This document shows positions 47,905-57,461 of a stretch of 64,000 bases of DNA, piece by piece. The translations under genes and the position numbers were made by a program. The notes under the pieces are model-generated. The model saw only the letters and a list, made by a program, of their open reading frames with translations. It was not told the DNA's origin and searched no databases. Source of the stretch: Serratia rubidaea (GTDB lineage: Bacteria; Pseudomonadota; Gammaproteobacteria; Enterobacterales; Enterobacteriaceae); assembly GCA_901472405.1 (NCBI GenBank), contig LR590463.1, positions 2,356,001 to 2,420,000 on the forward strand, given 5' to 3'. Within the stretch, counting starts at the first letter, position 1. Each line of letters opens with the position of its first letter.

Positions 47905-49156
47905 AACTGAGCGATATTCATCAGCAAAATGGCGCCATCATGGGCGAACGCAACGGCGTGGCCGTCCCGCTGCGCTACTTCGACGCTGCGGCGGAGCATC
48001 AGGCGCTGCGCAAAAACATTCTACTGGTCGACTACTCGCACTTCGGCATCGCCAGCGTCAGCGGCGACAGCGCCTGGGCGCTGCTCAACCAGGTGGTGGC
48101 CGGCGACGTTTCCTCCATCCGCGACGAACAGGCGATGTACAGTCTGATCCTCGATCGGGACGGCATGATCGTCAGCGATCTGTACATCGCCTGCGATGAT
48201 GAGCGTTTCCTGCTGATTTCCGAGTGGATGAGCGGCGAAGCCCTGTGCCAGCTGCTGCGCGACCAGCTGGCGGGCAACGAGGAAGAGTTCGATGAAATCG
48301 AGGCCATTGAGCCGCTGACGCCGGACTGGGGCACGCTGCACCTCGAAGGGCCGTACGCCTGGGAGCTGCTGGCGGAACTGTACGGAATGGACGTGATCGG
48401 CCTGCCGTTCCAGGAACATATGCACGTTGACGAACTGATCCTGCTGCGCAGCGGCAAACACGGCGAGTTCTCCTACAAGCTGATGGGGCCGCGCGATGAA
48501 CTGGCCGACGTCTGGCAGCAGCTGCTGGAAGCCGGCGAGAAGTTCGACCTGCGCACCGGCGGTCTGGACTATCAGCGCCTGGCCCGTCTGGAGAACCCGT
48601 GCTGGGAGCCGGGGCTGTTCAACGACTACAGCCGCTGCCCGATCGAGCTGCAGATGCAGTGGACGGTGCGTTACGACAAAGATCAGTTTACCGGCCAGGA
48701 GGCCGTCGGCGAGCGCGTTGAACAGGGCGGTCGCCCAGCGCGCCGTCGGCATGACCATCGCCGGCCGCAGCGAGCCGATGCCGCAGCGCGGCGATAAAGT
48801 GCTGCTGAACGGCGAGTGCATCGGTGAAGTGACTCGTCTGCGACTACTCCGCCGATCTGGACGCCTGTCTGGGCCGTCTGATGCTGCACAACGCCTGGGC
48901 CTGGGCGGATATCGACTGCTATCAGGTGCAGTGCGGCGACGCGCTGGTGACGGTAAACACCGCTGCGGTGCCGTTTGCCCGCAACTACAGCTTCCTGATC
49001 AACCCGTCGGAGCACAGCTACGTCGACAGCACGCGTCCGCGCGATCTGCTGCAGCAGTTTGAATGGCAGCGCATCAAGGAAGAGCAGGAAGCGGCGGAAA
49101 AAGCCGCGCAGGAGCAGGCAGAGCAGGCGTCGGCCGACAAGCCGCCGCAGGCCTGA
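47901..49156 (+). CDS. GcvT/YgfZ-fold aminomethyltransferase-like protein
   Basis: About 419 residues after two indels (near 48715 and 48838) are repaired. It follows T-protein from end to end: AMYSLILDRDGMIVSDLYIA, where Asp 93 matches the catalytic/folate-binding Asp of the glycine-cleavage T-protein; GEFSYKLMGPRDELADVWQQLLEAG; ELQMQWTVRYDKDQFTGQEA; and the C-terminal barrel domain MPQRGDKVLLNGECIGEVT. It is not with gcvH/gcvP and so is not a glycine-cleavage enzyme. A tetrahydrofolate-dependent one-carbon transfer to the acyl chain or an aminomethyl group is possible but inferred. The C-terminal 35 residues are an E/A/Q/K-rich helix like the ACP tail. Confidence 0.75.
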
Positions 49157-49163
49157 CGCTCAC

Positions 49164-49186
49164 GACGCGCCCGTCACGGGCGCGTC
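49164..49186 (+). other. Strong intercistronic hairpin before the KS gene
   Basis: GACGCGCCCG-TCA-CGGGCGCGTC, a perfect 10-bp stem with a 3-base loop, eight bases after the GcvT-like stop. No T run follows, so it is more likely an mRNA-stability or processing element than a terminator. It lies in the only gap longer than 25 bases within the cluster. Confidence 0.55.
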
Positions 49187-49205
49187 ACCCTCAATTCGGG
49201 TTTGC

Positions 49206-49233
49206 GACACGGAAGACATGACACGGAAGACAT
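49206..49233 (+). repeat. Tandem 14-bp repeat duplicating the ribosome site
   Basis: GACACGGAAGACAT occurs twice in direct tandem (49206-49219 and 49220-49233), ending one base before the KS start codon at 49235. Each copy holds GGAAG, so the Shine-Dalgarno is doubled. Confidence 0.75.
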
Positions 49234-49234
49234 T

Positions 49235-51758
49235 ATGACTGTTACTCGCAAACGGGTGGTGATCACCGGGATGGGGCATCTCTCCTCCATCGCCACCAAC
49301 GTGCCTGAATTCAAACAGGCGCTGTTCGATAAAACCTGCGGTATTAAACCGAGCAAAAAAATACCTGGAGTGGTTTGAAGACGCCAACGCCTCGGAAGTG
49401 CTGCAGCCGCTGAGCTGGCCGGGGCTGTCCGACGAGATGGTCGCCTCGCTGGATAACGCCGCGCTGTGGGCTTATAAAGTGGGCCATGAGGCGCTGGAGC
49501 AGGGGAAACTGCCGGCGGGCGCGCTGCGTGACAGAACGGCGTTGATCATCGGCGTCTCCTCGGCCGGCACCGAAGCCTTTATCCCGCTGATTGAGCAGCG
49601 GATGGAGGCATTTTCACTGCAGAAGGCCATCATTTCCGGCAGTTTCGCCTCGTGCAGCGCGATTGTCTCTTCGCTGCTGGGGCTGAAGGGCGGCTTTGAG
49701 CTGGTCGCCACCGCCTGTACCGCCAGCACCAACGCCATGGGCATCGGCTATGACCTGATCCAGAACGGCAAAAACAGCACCGCGCTGGTGGTGGGCACCG
49801 AACCTATCTATCTGCCGACCTTCGCCGGCTTCTATGCGCTGCACGCGATGAAACGCACGCCGTCCAGCCCGTTCTCCGGCTCGCCGGCATGTCGATCGGC
49901 GAAGGCGCCGGCGCGCTGCTGCTGGAAGAGTATGAGCACGCGGTGGCGCGCGGCGCGACCATCTACGGTGAGATGGTGTCGTACGCCACCTCCTGCGACG
50001 CCTACCATGAAACCGCGCCGGATCCGCGCTGCAGAATGCGGCGCTGACGCCGGAAGATATCGGCTATATCAACGCGCACGGCACCGGCACCGAGGCCAAC
50101 GACCGCTGTGAAACGCTGGCGATGAAGAAAGTGTTTCCCAACATCATGGACATTCCGGTCAGCTCCACCAAGGCCTATGTCGGCCACAATATCGGTTCCG
50201 CCGCATCATTGAGCTGATCGCCTGCTTCCTGACGCTGCCGGAAAACAAAATCCTGCCGACGCTCAATTTCACCACGCCGCGTCCCAACTGCGACCTCAAC
50301 TATGTGCCCAACGAGTTCCAGGACGGCGACGTCAGGCTGTTTATGAAAAACAACTACGCCTTCGGCGGCAACAACTGCTGCGTTATCGCCAGCGTGAAGC
50401 CGGAGCAGAGCCCGACGAGCGTGTACGCGGCGAAGCGCGTGGCGATCACCGGGATGGGCGCGGTCAGCGCCGCCGGCCACACGCTGCAGGCGATGCTGCA
50501 GCGCATGTGGCAACAGCAGACGCCGGACGGCCTGACGCAGCTGCAGCTGGATGAGAGCACGCGCGAAGAGTTCCGGCAGATGCTGGGGGCGGTCAACAAG
50601 AACAGCGAATCCCGCGCCTTCCTCAACCAGCGCTTCGCCGGCATGGACATTGACAGCGAACTGGACAAGGCGACCGGCGTACACCAGATCACCGATCTGG
50701 ACCCGCGTAAGACGCTGCGCCGCTTCGACCCGCGCAAGGCCAACCTGATCAGCACCTTTGCGCTGCTGGCGCTGACGCAGGCGATGAATGATGCCGGGCG
50801 CAAAATCAAGCGCGACGGCCAGACGCTGGGGATGATCCTCGGCATGTCCAAAGGCCCGCAGGCGACGGTGGACCGCTATCTGCAGAGCCTGTTCCCGGAC
50901 CCGACCAAGGTGCGGACCTCGGAATTCCCCGGCTCGCTGATGAACGCCATCTCCACCTTCTGCTCCATCTCCGAGGGCATCAAGGGGTATAACACCTCGC
51001 TGGCGACCGGCATCAACGCCGGATTAGGGGCGCTGACCTATGGTTACGAGCTGGTGCGCCAGGCGCTGCAGCCGCAGGTAATCGTCGGCGGCGCGGATGA
51101 AAACATGAGCACCTTCGCGGTGTATCTGCAGGCGCTCAGCGGCGATCTGCAGCTGACCTGCGATCCGGCGGCTTTTCAGGTGTACAGCAATCATGCACAA
51201 GGCTACATCCCGGGTGAAGGGGCGGCGATGCTGCTCCTGGAAGATTTGCACCATGCTCAGGCGCGCGGGGCGCATATTCACGCCGAAATCATCGGCTACG
51301 GCAAAGACAACGACGGCAGCTTCTTTGAACCCCATGATGTTGTGGCCCGGTCTGCCTCGCTGTCGCGCGCCATCGGACAGGCGCTGCAGGAAGCGGGGCT
51401 CGAACCGCATCAACTAGACCTGGTGTGCGGCACCAGCGACGGCACGCCGCTGCGCAACGCGGTGGAGATCGATGCGCTGCGCCGCAGCCTTGGTGAGGCG
51501 CGCCGCAGGGTGCCGCTGGTCAACTATAACGGCTGGTTCGGTCTGGTCGAATCAAGCATTGGCCTGCTCAATATCGCGGTGGTCAGCGAGATTATGCAGC
51601 GCGGTGAGATCCTGCCGATCCCGTATACGCAGGAGTTCTGCGCCGAAGATTTCCATTTCGTGACCGCGCCGCTGCAGCAGGCGGTGAATACGGCGCTGGT
51701 GATCGGCGCTACTGAAGGCGGCAACCACTACGCCGTGGTGCTGAGGAAGACAGCGTGA
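49235..51758 (+). CDS. Fused ketosynthase-pseudoketosynthase (KS plus CLF-like), type II
   Basis: About 841 residues; no stop separates the two thiolase-fold halves. The first KS (residues about 1-395) has the full catalytic triad: Cys 161 in [14 protein letters not shown], His in [12 protein letters not shown] and His with Lys in [15 protein letters not shown]. The second KS-like half begins [19 protein letters not shown]; at the cysteine position it has Leu ([12 protein letters not shown], codon 51000-51002), CGTSDGTPL replaces HGTGT and [11 protein letters not shown] replaces the GHN block, so it cannot condense. This is the arrangement of a KS with a chain-length-factor partner, here as one polypeptide. 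Indels in the first half near 49360, 49888, 50030 and 50195 were repaired. The start is fixed by the GGAAG site. Confidence 0.78.
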
Positions 51759-52981
51759 AACAGCGGGTGATAGCCAGCGGCTGGGGGCAGTGCAGTCCGC
51801 TGGCGGCGGATGTTCCGACGCTGATTGAGGCGATTGCCGCCGGACGCTGCGCGACGAGCGCGCCCTGGTTTGACAACGACGACGACTGGCAGAACCTGCG
51901 TCTGGGCAATAACCCGCATACGGCGCGGGCGGCGCGCGCCGACGCCGCGCCGTGGCAGCAATTGCAGCCGGTGATTGATGAGGCGCTGACGATGGCTGGC
52001 CTGTCGGCGTCCGCGCTGCAGGGGCCGCGCGTGCGGGTATTCCTGGCCGGCAACGGCATGCGGCCGAATATCGCCGACTTTGCCGGCTATCAGGATCGCA
52101 ACGATGCGGAGGATCTGCTGTTTTTCCCGGCGATCAAACAGCTGCATGCCGACAGCTACGCGCAGGACGCGCTGGCGCGCCGCTTTGTCGAGACCTATCG
52201 CCTCGACTGGCCGCCGACCTCGGTGTACAGCGCCAGCAACTCCTCGCTGACGGCGCTGCATCTGGCGCAGGCCGGCATCGCCGCCGGCCAGACCGACGTG
52301 GCGCTGGTGGCCGGCTGGCTGAAGATCGTGCTGCAGGACGTGGTGTTTATGGGCGGGCAGGACATGCTCGGCAATGGTCAGTCGCAGCCGTTCAATAATC
52401 AGGACAACAGCGTACTGCTGGCCGACGGCGCGGTGGCGTTGGTGATTGAAAGCGAAGAGCACGCCCGGCGGCGCGGCGTCACCCGGCGATCGCCATCAGC
52501 AGTTCAGTGTGCCGCCAGAGCAGCGGCGGCCGCGGCGGCGCCTTTACCGCCGATTTCCGCACCATTGCGCAAAACCATCGACGGCGCGCTGCAGGCGGCC
52601 GGCCTGACGCCGCAGGATATCGCCTGTGCGCTGCCGCACGCCAACGGCACCGTCGCCGGCGACAAGGCCGAAGCGATGGCGCTGCAGAAGGTCTGGGGCA
52701 GAAACGGCATTCCGGTGGTCAGCTACAAGGGGCAGGCGGGTTATGTCGCCACCTGCAGCGGCGTGCTGGATTTTATGCTGGCGGCGGATGCGCTGCTGCA
52801 GCGGCGTCTGCTGGCCGCCACCGGCCGCCACCCGGTCGACGCGGCCCTGGCGATCCGCGTACATATGGATGCGCCGCCGCTGCCGCTGCGCACGCCGCAC
52901 CTGCTCAAGTCCGGCATCGGGCTGGACGGATCGGTGATCGCCATGGTGCTTTCAGACTGCCGGGAGGGCATCGATGAGTAA
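51755..52981 (+). CDS. Degenerate ketosynthase-like protein (Cys to Ser)
   Basis: About 408 residues, thiolase fold. At the nucleophile position Ser 161 stands in VYSASNSSLTALHLAQ; the first His is kept (PHANGTVAGDKAEAMAL) but the second is Tyr (SYKGQAGYVATCSG). Such proteins can act as decarboxylases, acyl-transfer or structural partners of an active KS. GTG start overlapping the fused KS stop by four bases. Two compensating indels (C lost near 52486, A gained near 52573) scramble about 30 residues that otherwise read TPAIAISSSVCRQSSGGRGGAF. Confidence 0.75.
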   Translation: MKQRVIASGWGQCSPLAADVPTLIEAIAAGRCATSAPWFDNDDDWQNLRLGNNPHTARAARADAAPWQQLQPVIDEALTMAGLSASALQGPRVRVFLAGNGMRPNIADFAGYQDRNDAEDLLFFPAIKQLHADSYAQDALARRFVETYRLDWPPTSVYSASNSSLTALHLAQAGIAAGQTDVALVAGWLKIVLQDVVFMGGQDMLGNGQSQPFNNQDNSVLLADGAVALVIESEEHARRRGVTRRSPSAVQCAARAAAAAAAPLPPISAPLRKTIDGALQAAGLTPQDIACALPHANGTVAGDKAEAMALQKVWGRNGIPVVSYKGQAGYVATCSGVLDFMLAADALLQRRLLAATGRHPVDAALAIRVHMDAPPLPLRTPHLLKSGIGLDGSVIAMVLSDCREGIDE

Positions 52982-54025
52982 TTCGTCTGAACGTCATATA
53001 CCGGCGGCGGCCGTCCGTCTGGCCGGTTTCTCCCTGCTGGAGCCGGGTACGCTGCTGCAGCGTTTTCAACCCACCTGGTTCAACGTCTGGGAAGCGGCCC
53101 AGTATAAGAAAGCCAACGCCAGGGCCGGCAGCGGCCAGTGGCTGCTGCGCCGTTTCGGTATTGACGACGCGGTACAGCCCGCCGAGGCGCTGCGTAAAGC
53201 CAACTACCGCGACTGGCTGAACGGCCTGGGGGACGCCTGCCATCAGGCGGTGGCGCAACTGGGCGCCAAGGGCGAGTTTCAGCTGCGCCATGAGCGTAAC
53301 GCCTTGCTGTACGTCGATTCCTGGGGGGAAACCACCACCTTTGAAGAGGTAAACAGTTGGCGCGATGCGCTGAGCGTCGACATCCTGCCGAAAAATATCG
53401 TGCGCGACTACGGCATCAACGGCTTCAGCGGCAAGCTGCGCGGCGAGCGCAACGGCCTGATGAGCGCGCTGCTGATCGCGCAGGACATGTTGAACAGCGA
53501 CCTCAGCGACAACGTGATTATCTGCGGCCACTTCCGCAGCATCCCGGTGCTGGTCTTTTCGGAGATGCAGCGTTACGCCCGCCCGCGCGGCGGCGCGCAA
53601 GGCAACAGCCAGGCCAGCGTGGAGCGGGTCGGCTGCCTGATCCTGAAAAAAACCGCCCCGGGCGGCCCTGGCTGCACCTCAGCCGCTACCTGCGGCTGCC
53701 GGACGCTGCGGGTCAGGCCGCGCGCTGTCTGGCGGACGGCTGGCTGCAGCACTGCGGCGCCAATACCCGCCAGGTGCTGGGCGTTACGCCGCCGGCCGGC
53801 GCGCTGCGCCAGCTGCAGCAGCGGGCGTTCGAGCGCCTGCCCGCCGCGCTGGGCCATCAGGCGCTGAATGAGCTGTACGGCGACAGCGGCTGCATGAACC
53901 CCGCGCTGTTCTGGCGCTATCTGCAGCAGTTCCCGTCGTCGCCCGGCCATACGCTGCTGAGCGTGCTGGATGGACAGGGCGGCGCCTGGCTGCTGGAGAA
54001 CTGGCTGACGGAGGCGATGCCGTGA
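52974..54025 (+). CDS. Divergent KS-like/unknown protein of the cluster
   Basis: About 350 residues after an indel near 53655. No family is certain. Weak thiolase-fold echoes: LSDNVIICGHFRSIPVLVFSEMQRY and SVERVGCLILKK in the places of the KS strand-helix repeat, and LYGDSGCMNPALFWRYLQQFPSSPGHTLLSVLDGQGGAWLLE like a KS C-terminal repeat with Asp for His. Cysteine and histidines of the triad are not recognisable. It overlaps the previous gene by eight bases and the next by four, so it belongs to the operon. It may be a fourth, non-catalytic KS-type subunit. Confidence 0.5.
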
Positions 54026-54759
54026 AGAGAGGCGCGTTATTGCTGCTGCTCGCCGCCGCGCCGCTTTCGGCCGCGCCGCGGCCCGACTATCAGGCGGTGT
54101 ACCACATTCTGCCGCTGCGCGGCGATACGCCGATCGGGGAGTACCGCGTCAGCCAGCGCTGGCAGCCGGACAGCAAGAGCTATCTGCAGCAGGCCAGCAT
54201 TCAGTTCCGCTGGCGGGTGCTGCTGAGTTCGCACCAGTACCGCTACCGCGATGAGGTGCGCTACGGCGTCGACGGCGGGTTCAGCTACCGGATTGAGGAA
54301 GATAACGACGGCAGGACGCGCCAGGTCAGCGGCGGCTGGCAACCCGGCGCGCAGGCGCTGACGCTGACGGTGCGCCGCGACCAGCAACCGCCGGAGACGC
54401 TGACGGTGGCCAAAGCGACGTTTGATTTCCCGCTGTTCGCCCTGCGTTTTCCTAAACCCTGTGCGCCGCAGCAGGCGGGGACGCGCAGCAGCCACCGGAT
54501 GCTGATGCCGATTGACGGCGCGGTGGTGCAGACCGAGAGCCATTACGTCGGCGTCGGCGAGCTGACGCTGCCCGGCGACGGCGTTGCGACGCCGGGGTTG
54601 TGCCAGATCGTCAGCAGCGGCCAACGGCGGGACGCCAATCACCGCACCTGGGTCAACCGGGACGGCTATCTGGCGTACGAAATTTCCGCCGACTATCGCC
54701 TGCGGCTGGTGCCGGAGGCCTCCCATTTACCGCCCAACGTTCAGGAAAAAGGATTATGA
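54022..54759 (+). CDS. Exported periplasmic protein of unknown function
   Basis: A 245-residue protein with a Sec signal peptide (cleavage about LSA|A, residue 17) and predominantly beta-type sequence: YQAVYHILPLRGDTPIGEYRVSQRW, QFRWRVLLSSHQYRYRDEVRYGVDGGFSYRIEEDNDGR. This recalls small periplasmic beta proteins of DUF3108/DUF6134 type, which bind lipids in some relatives, but I do not recognise a specific family. GTG start, overlapping the preceding and following genes by four bases. Confidence 0.6.
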   Translation: MKRGALLLLLAAAPLSAAPRPDYQAVYHILPLRGDTPIGEYRVSQRWQPDSKSYLQQASIQFRWRVLLSSHQYRYRDEVRYGVDGGFSYRIEEDNDGRTRQVSGGWQPGAQALTLTVRRDQQPPETLTVAKATFDFPLFALRFPKPCAPQQAGTRSSHRMLMPIDGAVVQTESHYVGVGELTLPGDGVATPGLCQIVSSGQRRDANHRTWVNRDGYLAYEISADYRLRLVPEASHLPPNVQEKGL

Positions 54760-55467
54760 CGATACAGGCTGCGCAACCCTTGCCGGTGGTGTCCCTGCAA
54801 ACAGGCCAGCAAACGCTTCGGTAAAGGCCCCGGCGCCATCACCGCGCTGGCAGATATCAGCACCGAGATTCACGACGGCGAGTTTATCGCGCTGTGCGGG
54901 CCGTCCGGCAGCGGCAAAAGTACGCTGCTGAACCTGATGGCCGGCATTGACTACCCGACCGGCGGCCACGTTTATCTGCTGGGCAACGATCTGGCGACGC
55001 TCAACGATAAGCAGACCGCGCGCCTGCGCGCCGACGCCATCGGCTTTGTCTTTCAGTTCTTCAATCTGCTGCCGGTGCTGAGCGTGTTCGACAACGTTTA
55101 TTACCCGCTGATGCTCAACGGCTTCAGCCGCCGCGTGGCGCAGGACCAGGTGATGGACATGATCGAGAAGGTGGGGCTGATTGACCACTATCGCCGCCAG
55201 CCCGGCGAGCTGTCCGGCGGCCAGCAGCAGCGGGTGGCCATTGCCCGCGCGCTGGTCAAGCGGCCGCGGCTGATCGTCGCCGACGAACCGACCGGTAACC
55301 TGGATACCCGCACCGGGCAGGAGATTGTCGACCTGCTGCTGACGATGAACCAGCAACTGAAAACCACCTTTGTGATTTCGACCCACTCGCTGCAGCTGCG
55401 CGATCAGGCCAGACGCGTGTTGGAAATCAAGGACGGAGAGCTGAACAATGACTTTCTCAATGCTTAA
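54756..55467 (+). CDS. ABC transporter ATPase, LolD/MacB type
   Basis: About 237 residues after one indel near 54800 (an A inserted in CAACAGG). All motifs are present: Walker [11 protein letters not shown]-loop [18 protein letters not shown], signature [15 protein letters not shown], Walker [13 protein letters not shown] and H-loop ISTHS. The LolD/MacB/FtsE subfamily is indicated by the FQFFNLLP loop and by the FtsX-type permease two genes downstream. It would energise removal of a lipid or lipoprotein from the inner membrane instead of transport through a pore. Confidence 0.86.
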
Positions 55468-56121
55468 GCGTTTACGGTGTAACAATGTTATTGGCCGCCG
55501 GCGTCAGCGCCCCGGCCGTCGCCGATGAGCGGGCAGCGCCGGGGAACGAGCGGCTGCAGGCGATACTGACGGTGAGCGCCCAGGCGCCGATCGCCGAGCT
55601 GAACCGCGCGACCGCCAGCCTGAAGGCGCAGTTTGAACAGCATCCGGACTACAGCGTCGGCAAGATGTTCTATGGCTACGGTCAGCTGTTTATCGCCACG
55701 GATTTTTTAAACAAAAAGAACTACCTGCGCGCCGCCGAGGCCTCCAAGCTGGGCTTTTTTCTATATTGACGAGGCGGCGGAAACTGATGAAGACAACTGG
55801 CGTCTGCGCTTTCTGCGGGCGCGGATGGACGCTTTTGTACCGGCCGACAACGGCCGCTGCGTGGTGGCGGTAAAAGATACCGGCTATCTGCAGCAGAGCG
55901 CAGCGCTGCCGGCGGCGCTGCGGCCAATGGTGACGCTGATGGCGGCGCGCGCGCTGGAAACCTGCCGGCAGCAGGAGCAGGCCGCCGCGGCCTGGACGGC
56001 GCTGGGCGAGCAGGGTGACGAGGGGCAGCGCCTGCTGGCGCTGCGCAAGCAGCCGGCGCCGGCGTGGTCGCCGGCTGAGCTGAAGCTGGTGATCCAGCCG
56101 CTGGCGGAGGCTGCGTTATGA
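55460..56121 (+). CDS. Exported periplasmic protein between ABC subunits
   Basis: About 220 residues after indels near 55480 and 55760. It opens with a signal peptide (MLKRL...TMLLAAGVSAPAVADE) and a helical, TPR-like mature region (RLQAILTVSAQAPIAELNRATASLKAQFEQHPDYSVGKMFYGYGQ, YIDEAAETDEDNWRLRFLRARMDAF). ATG 55460 overlaps the ATPase stop; an alternative ATG is 55448. No family recognised. Its place between ATPase and permease suggests an accessory periplasmic factor of the exporter. Confidence 0.6.
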
Positions 56122-57443
56122 TGAATATCCTGTTCTGGATCTCCAATATCATTATCGTGTACGCGCTGTTGGTGGTGATCGTCACCGCGTTGCGTAAACC
56201 GACCGATATCCGCTACACCTTCCTCAACCTGTTCCGCCAGCGCCGGCGCTCCGGCGTGACGCTGCTGGCCATCACCCTGGGCGGCGTGGCGGTGTTTATT
56301 TTCGGCGGCTTCGTCGACTACTCGTTCTGGGCGCTGCGGGAGCAAACCATCCGCACCAACATCGGCCATATTCAGCTGTATGAGAAGGGCTATCTCACCG
56401 GCGGCGCCAACAACTCGCTGCAGTACACCATTAAAAACTATGACGAGGTGAAGCAGCTGCTGCTGGCGGATGCGCAGATTGCGCCGCAGATCGCCACCGT
56501 CACCGGGCAGCTGGCGTTTTCCGGCATTATTTCCCAGTACGATACCGGCACCTCGACCTTCTTTACCGGCGTGGGCATTGAGCCGGAAACCTCGCTGGTG
56601 CTGGGCTCGCTGGACCGCATTGTCTCCGGCAGCGATCTGTCGCGCGTCGAACAGCAGGACATCACCGTCGGCTCCGGCATCGCCAACACGCTGTCGGCCG
56701 GCTACAGCGATTGGGTGGATATGCTGGTAGTTAACCCGCAGGGCGGGCAGAACGCCATGTCCTCCCAGGTGCGCGGCGTGTTCCAGTCCGGCATTAAAGA
56801 GTATGACGACACGGCGATCAAACTGCCGCTGAAAACCGCGCAGCGCCTGCTGCAGACCAGCGACGTCAGCAAAATCATCATTATGCTGCAGGACACCGAA
56901 CAGACGCCGGCGGTGCTGGCGCAGATCAACCGGCTGATCGAACAGCGGCAGCTGCCGCTGGAGGCGCGCTCCTGGGACGATCTGGCGGTGTTCTACCACC
57001 AGGTGGTGAACCTGTTTGAAGGCATCTTCCTGTTTATCAAATCTATCGTCAGCGTGATCGTGGTGTTTATGATCGGCAACACCCTGATGATGAACGTGGT
57101 GGAGCGCACGCGTGAGATCGCCACGCTGCGGGCGCTGGGGCTGAGCCAATCCTATATCGGCCGCCTGTTCGTTCTGGAAGGCATCATTATCGGCATTATC
57201 GGCTCGGTGCTGAGCGTCAGCTTCGGCATTCTGATCGCCTCCATCATCAATATCAACGGCATCCCGATGCCGCCGTCACCGGGCTACACCCAGGGCTATC
57301 TGGCCTTTGTCATGTGGGATCAGGACATCAATCTGTTCTGGTTCTCCTGCGCCTTGCCGCTGGTGACCGCGTTGATTGCTTCCATTATTCCGGCGCGTCG
57401 CGCCTCAAAACTGGTGATCGCAGAAGCGTTCCGTTTCGTTTAA
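56118..57443 (+). CDS. FtsX/LolC-E-type ABC permease
   Basis: A 441-residue inner-membrane protein. Membrane helices at about 3-25, 46-66, 300-322, 351-376 and 405-425, with a large periplasmic domain (67-295) between the second and third. The cytoplasmic coupling signature ERTREIATLRALG is at 329-341 and SIIPARRASKLVIAEAFR ends the protein, both diagnostic of LolE/MacB-type permeases. Unlike LolCE there is one permease gene, so a homodimer with the upstream ATPase is likely. ATGATG start overlapping the previous stop. Confidence 0.84.
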   Translation: MMNILFWISNIIIVYALLVVIVTALRKPTDIRYTFLNLFRQRRRSGVTLLAITLGGVAVFIFGGFVDYSFWALREQTIRTNIGHIQLYEKGYLTGGANNSLQYTIKNYDEVKQLLLADAQIAPQIATVTGQLAFSGIISQYDTGTSTFFTGVGIEPETSLVLGSLDRIVSGSDLSRVEQQDITVGSGIANTLSAGYSDWVDMLVVNPQGGQNAMSSQVRGVFQSGIKEYDDTAIKLPLKTAQRLLQTSDVSKIIIMLQDTEQTPAVLAQINRLIEQRQLPLEARSWDDLAVFYHQVVNLFEGIFLFIKSIVSVIVVFMIGNTLMMNVVERTREIATLRALGLSQSYIGRLFVLEGIIIGIIGSVLSVSFGILIASIININGIPMPPSPGYTQGYLAFVMWDQDINLFWFSCALPLVTALIASIIPARRASKLVIAEAFRFV

Positions 57444-57461
57444 CACTCAGGGAGAACATCA

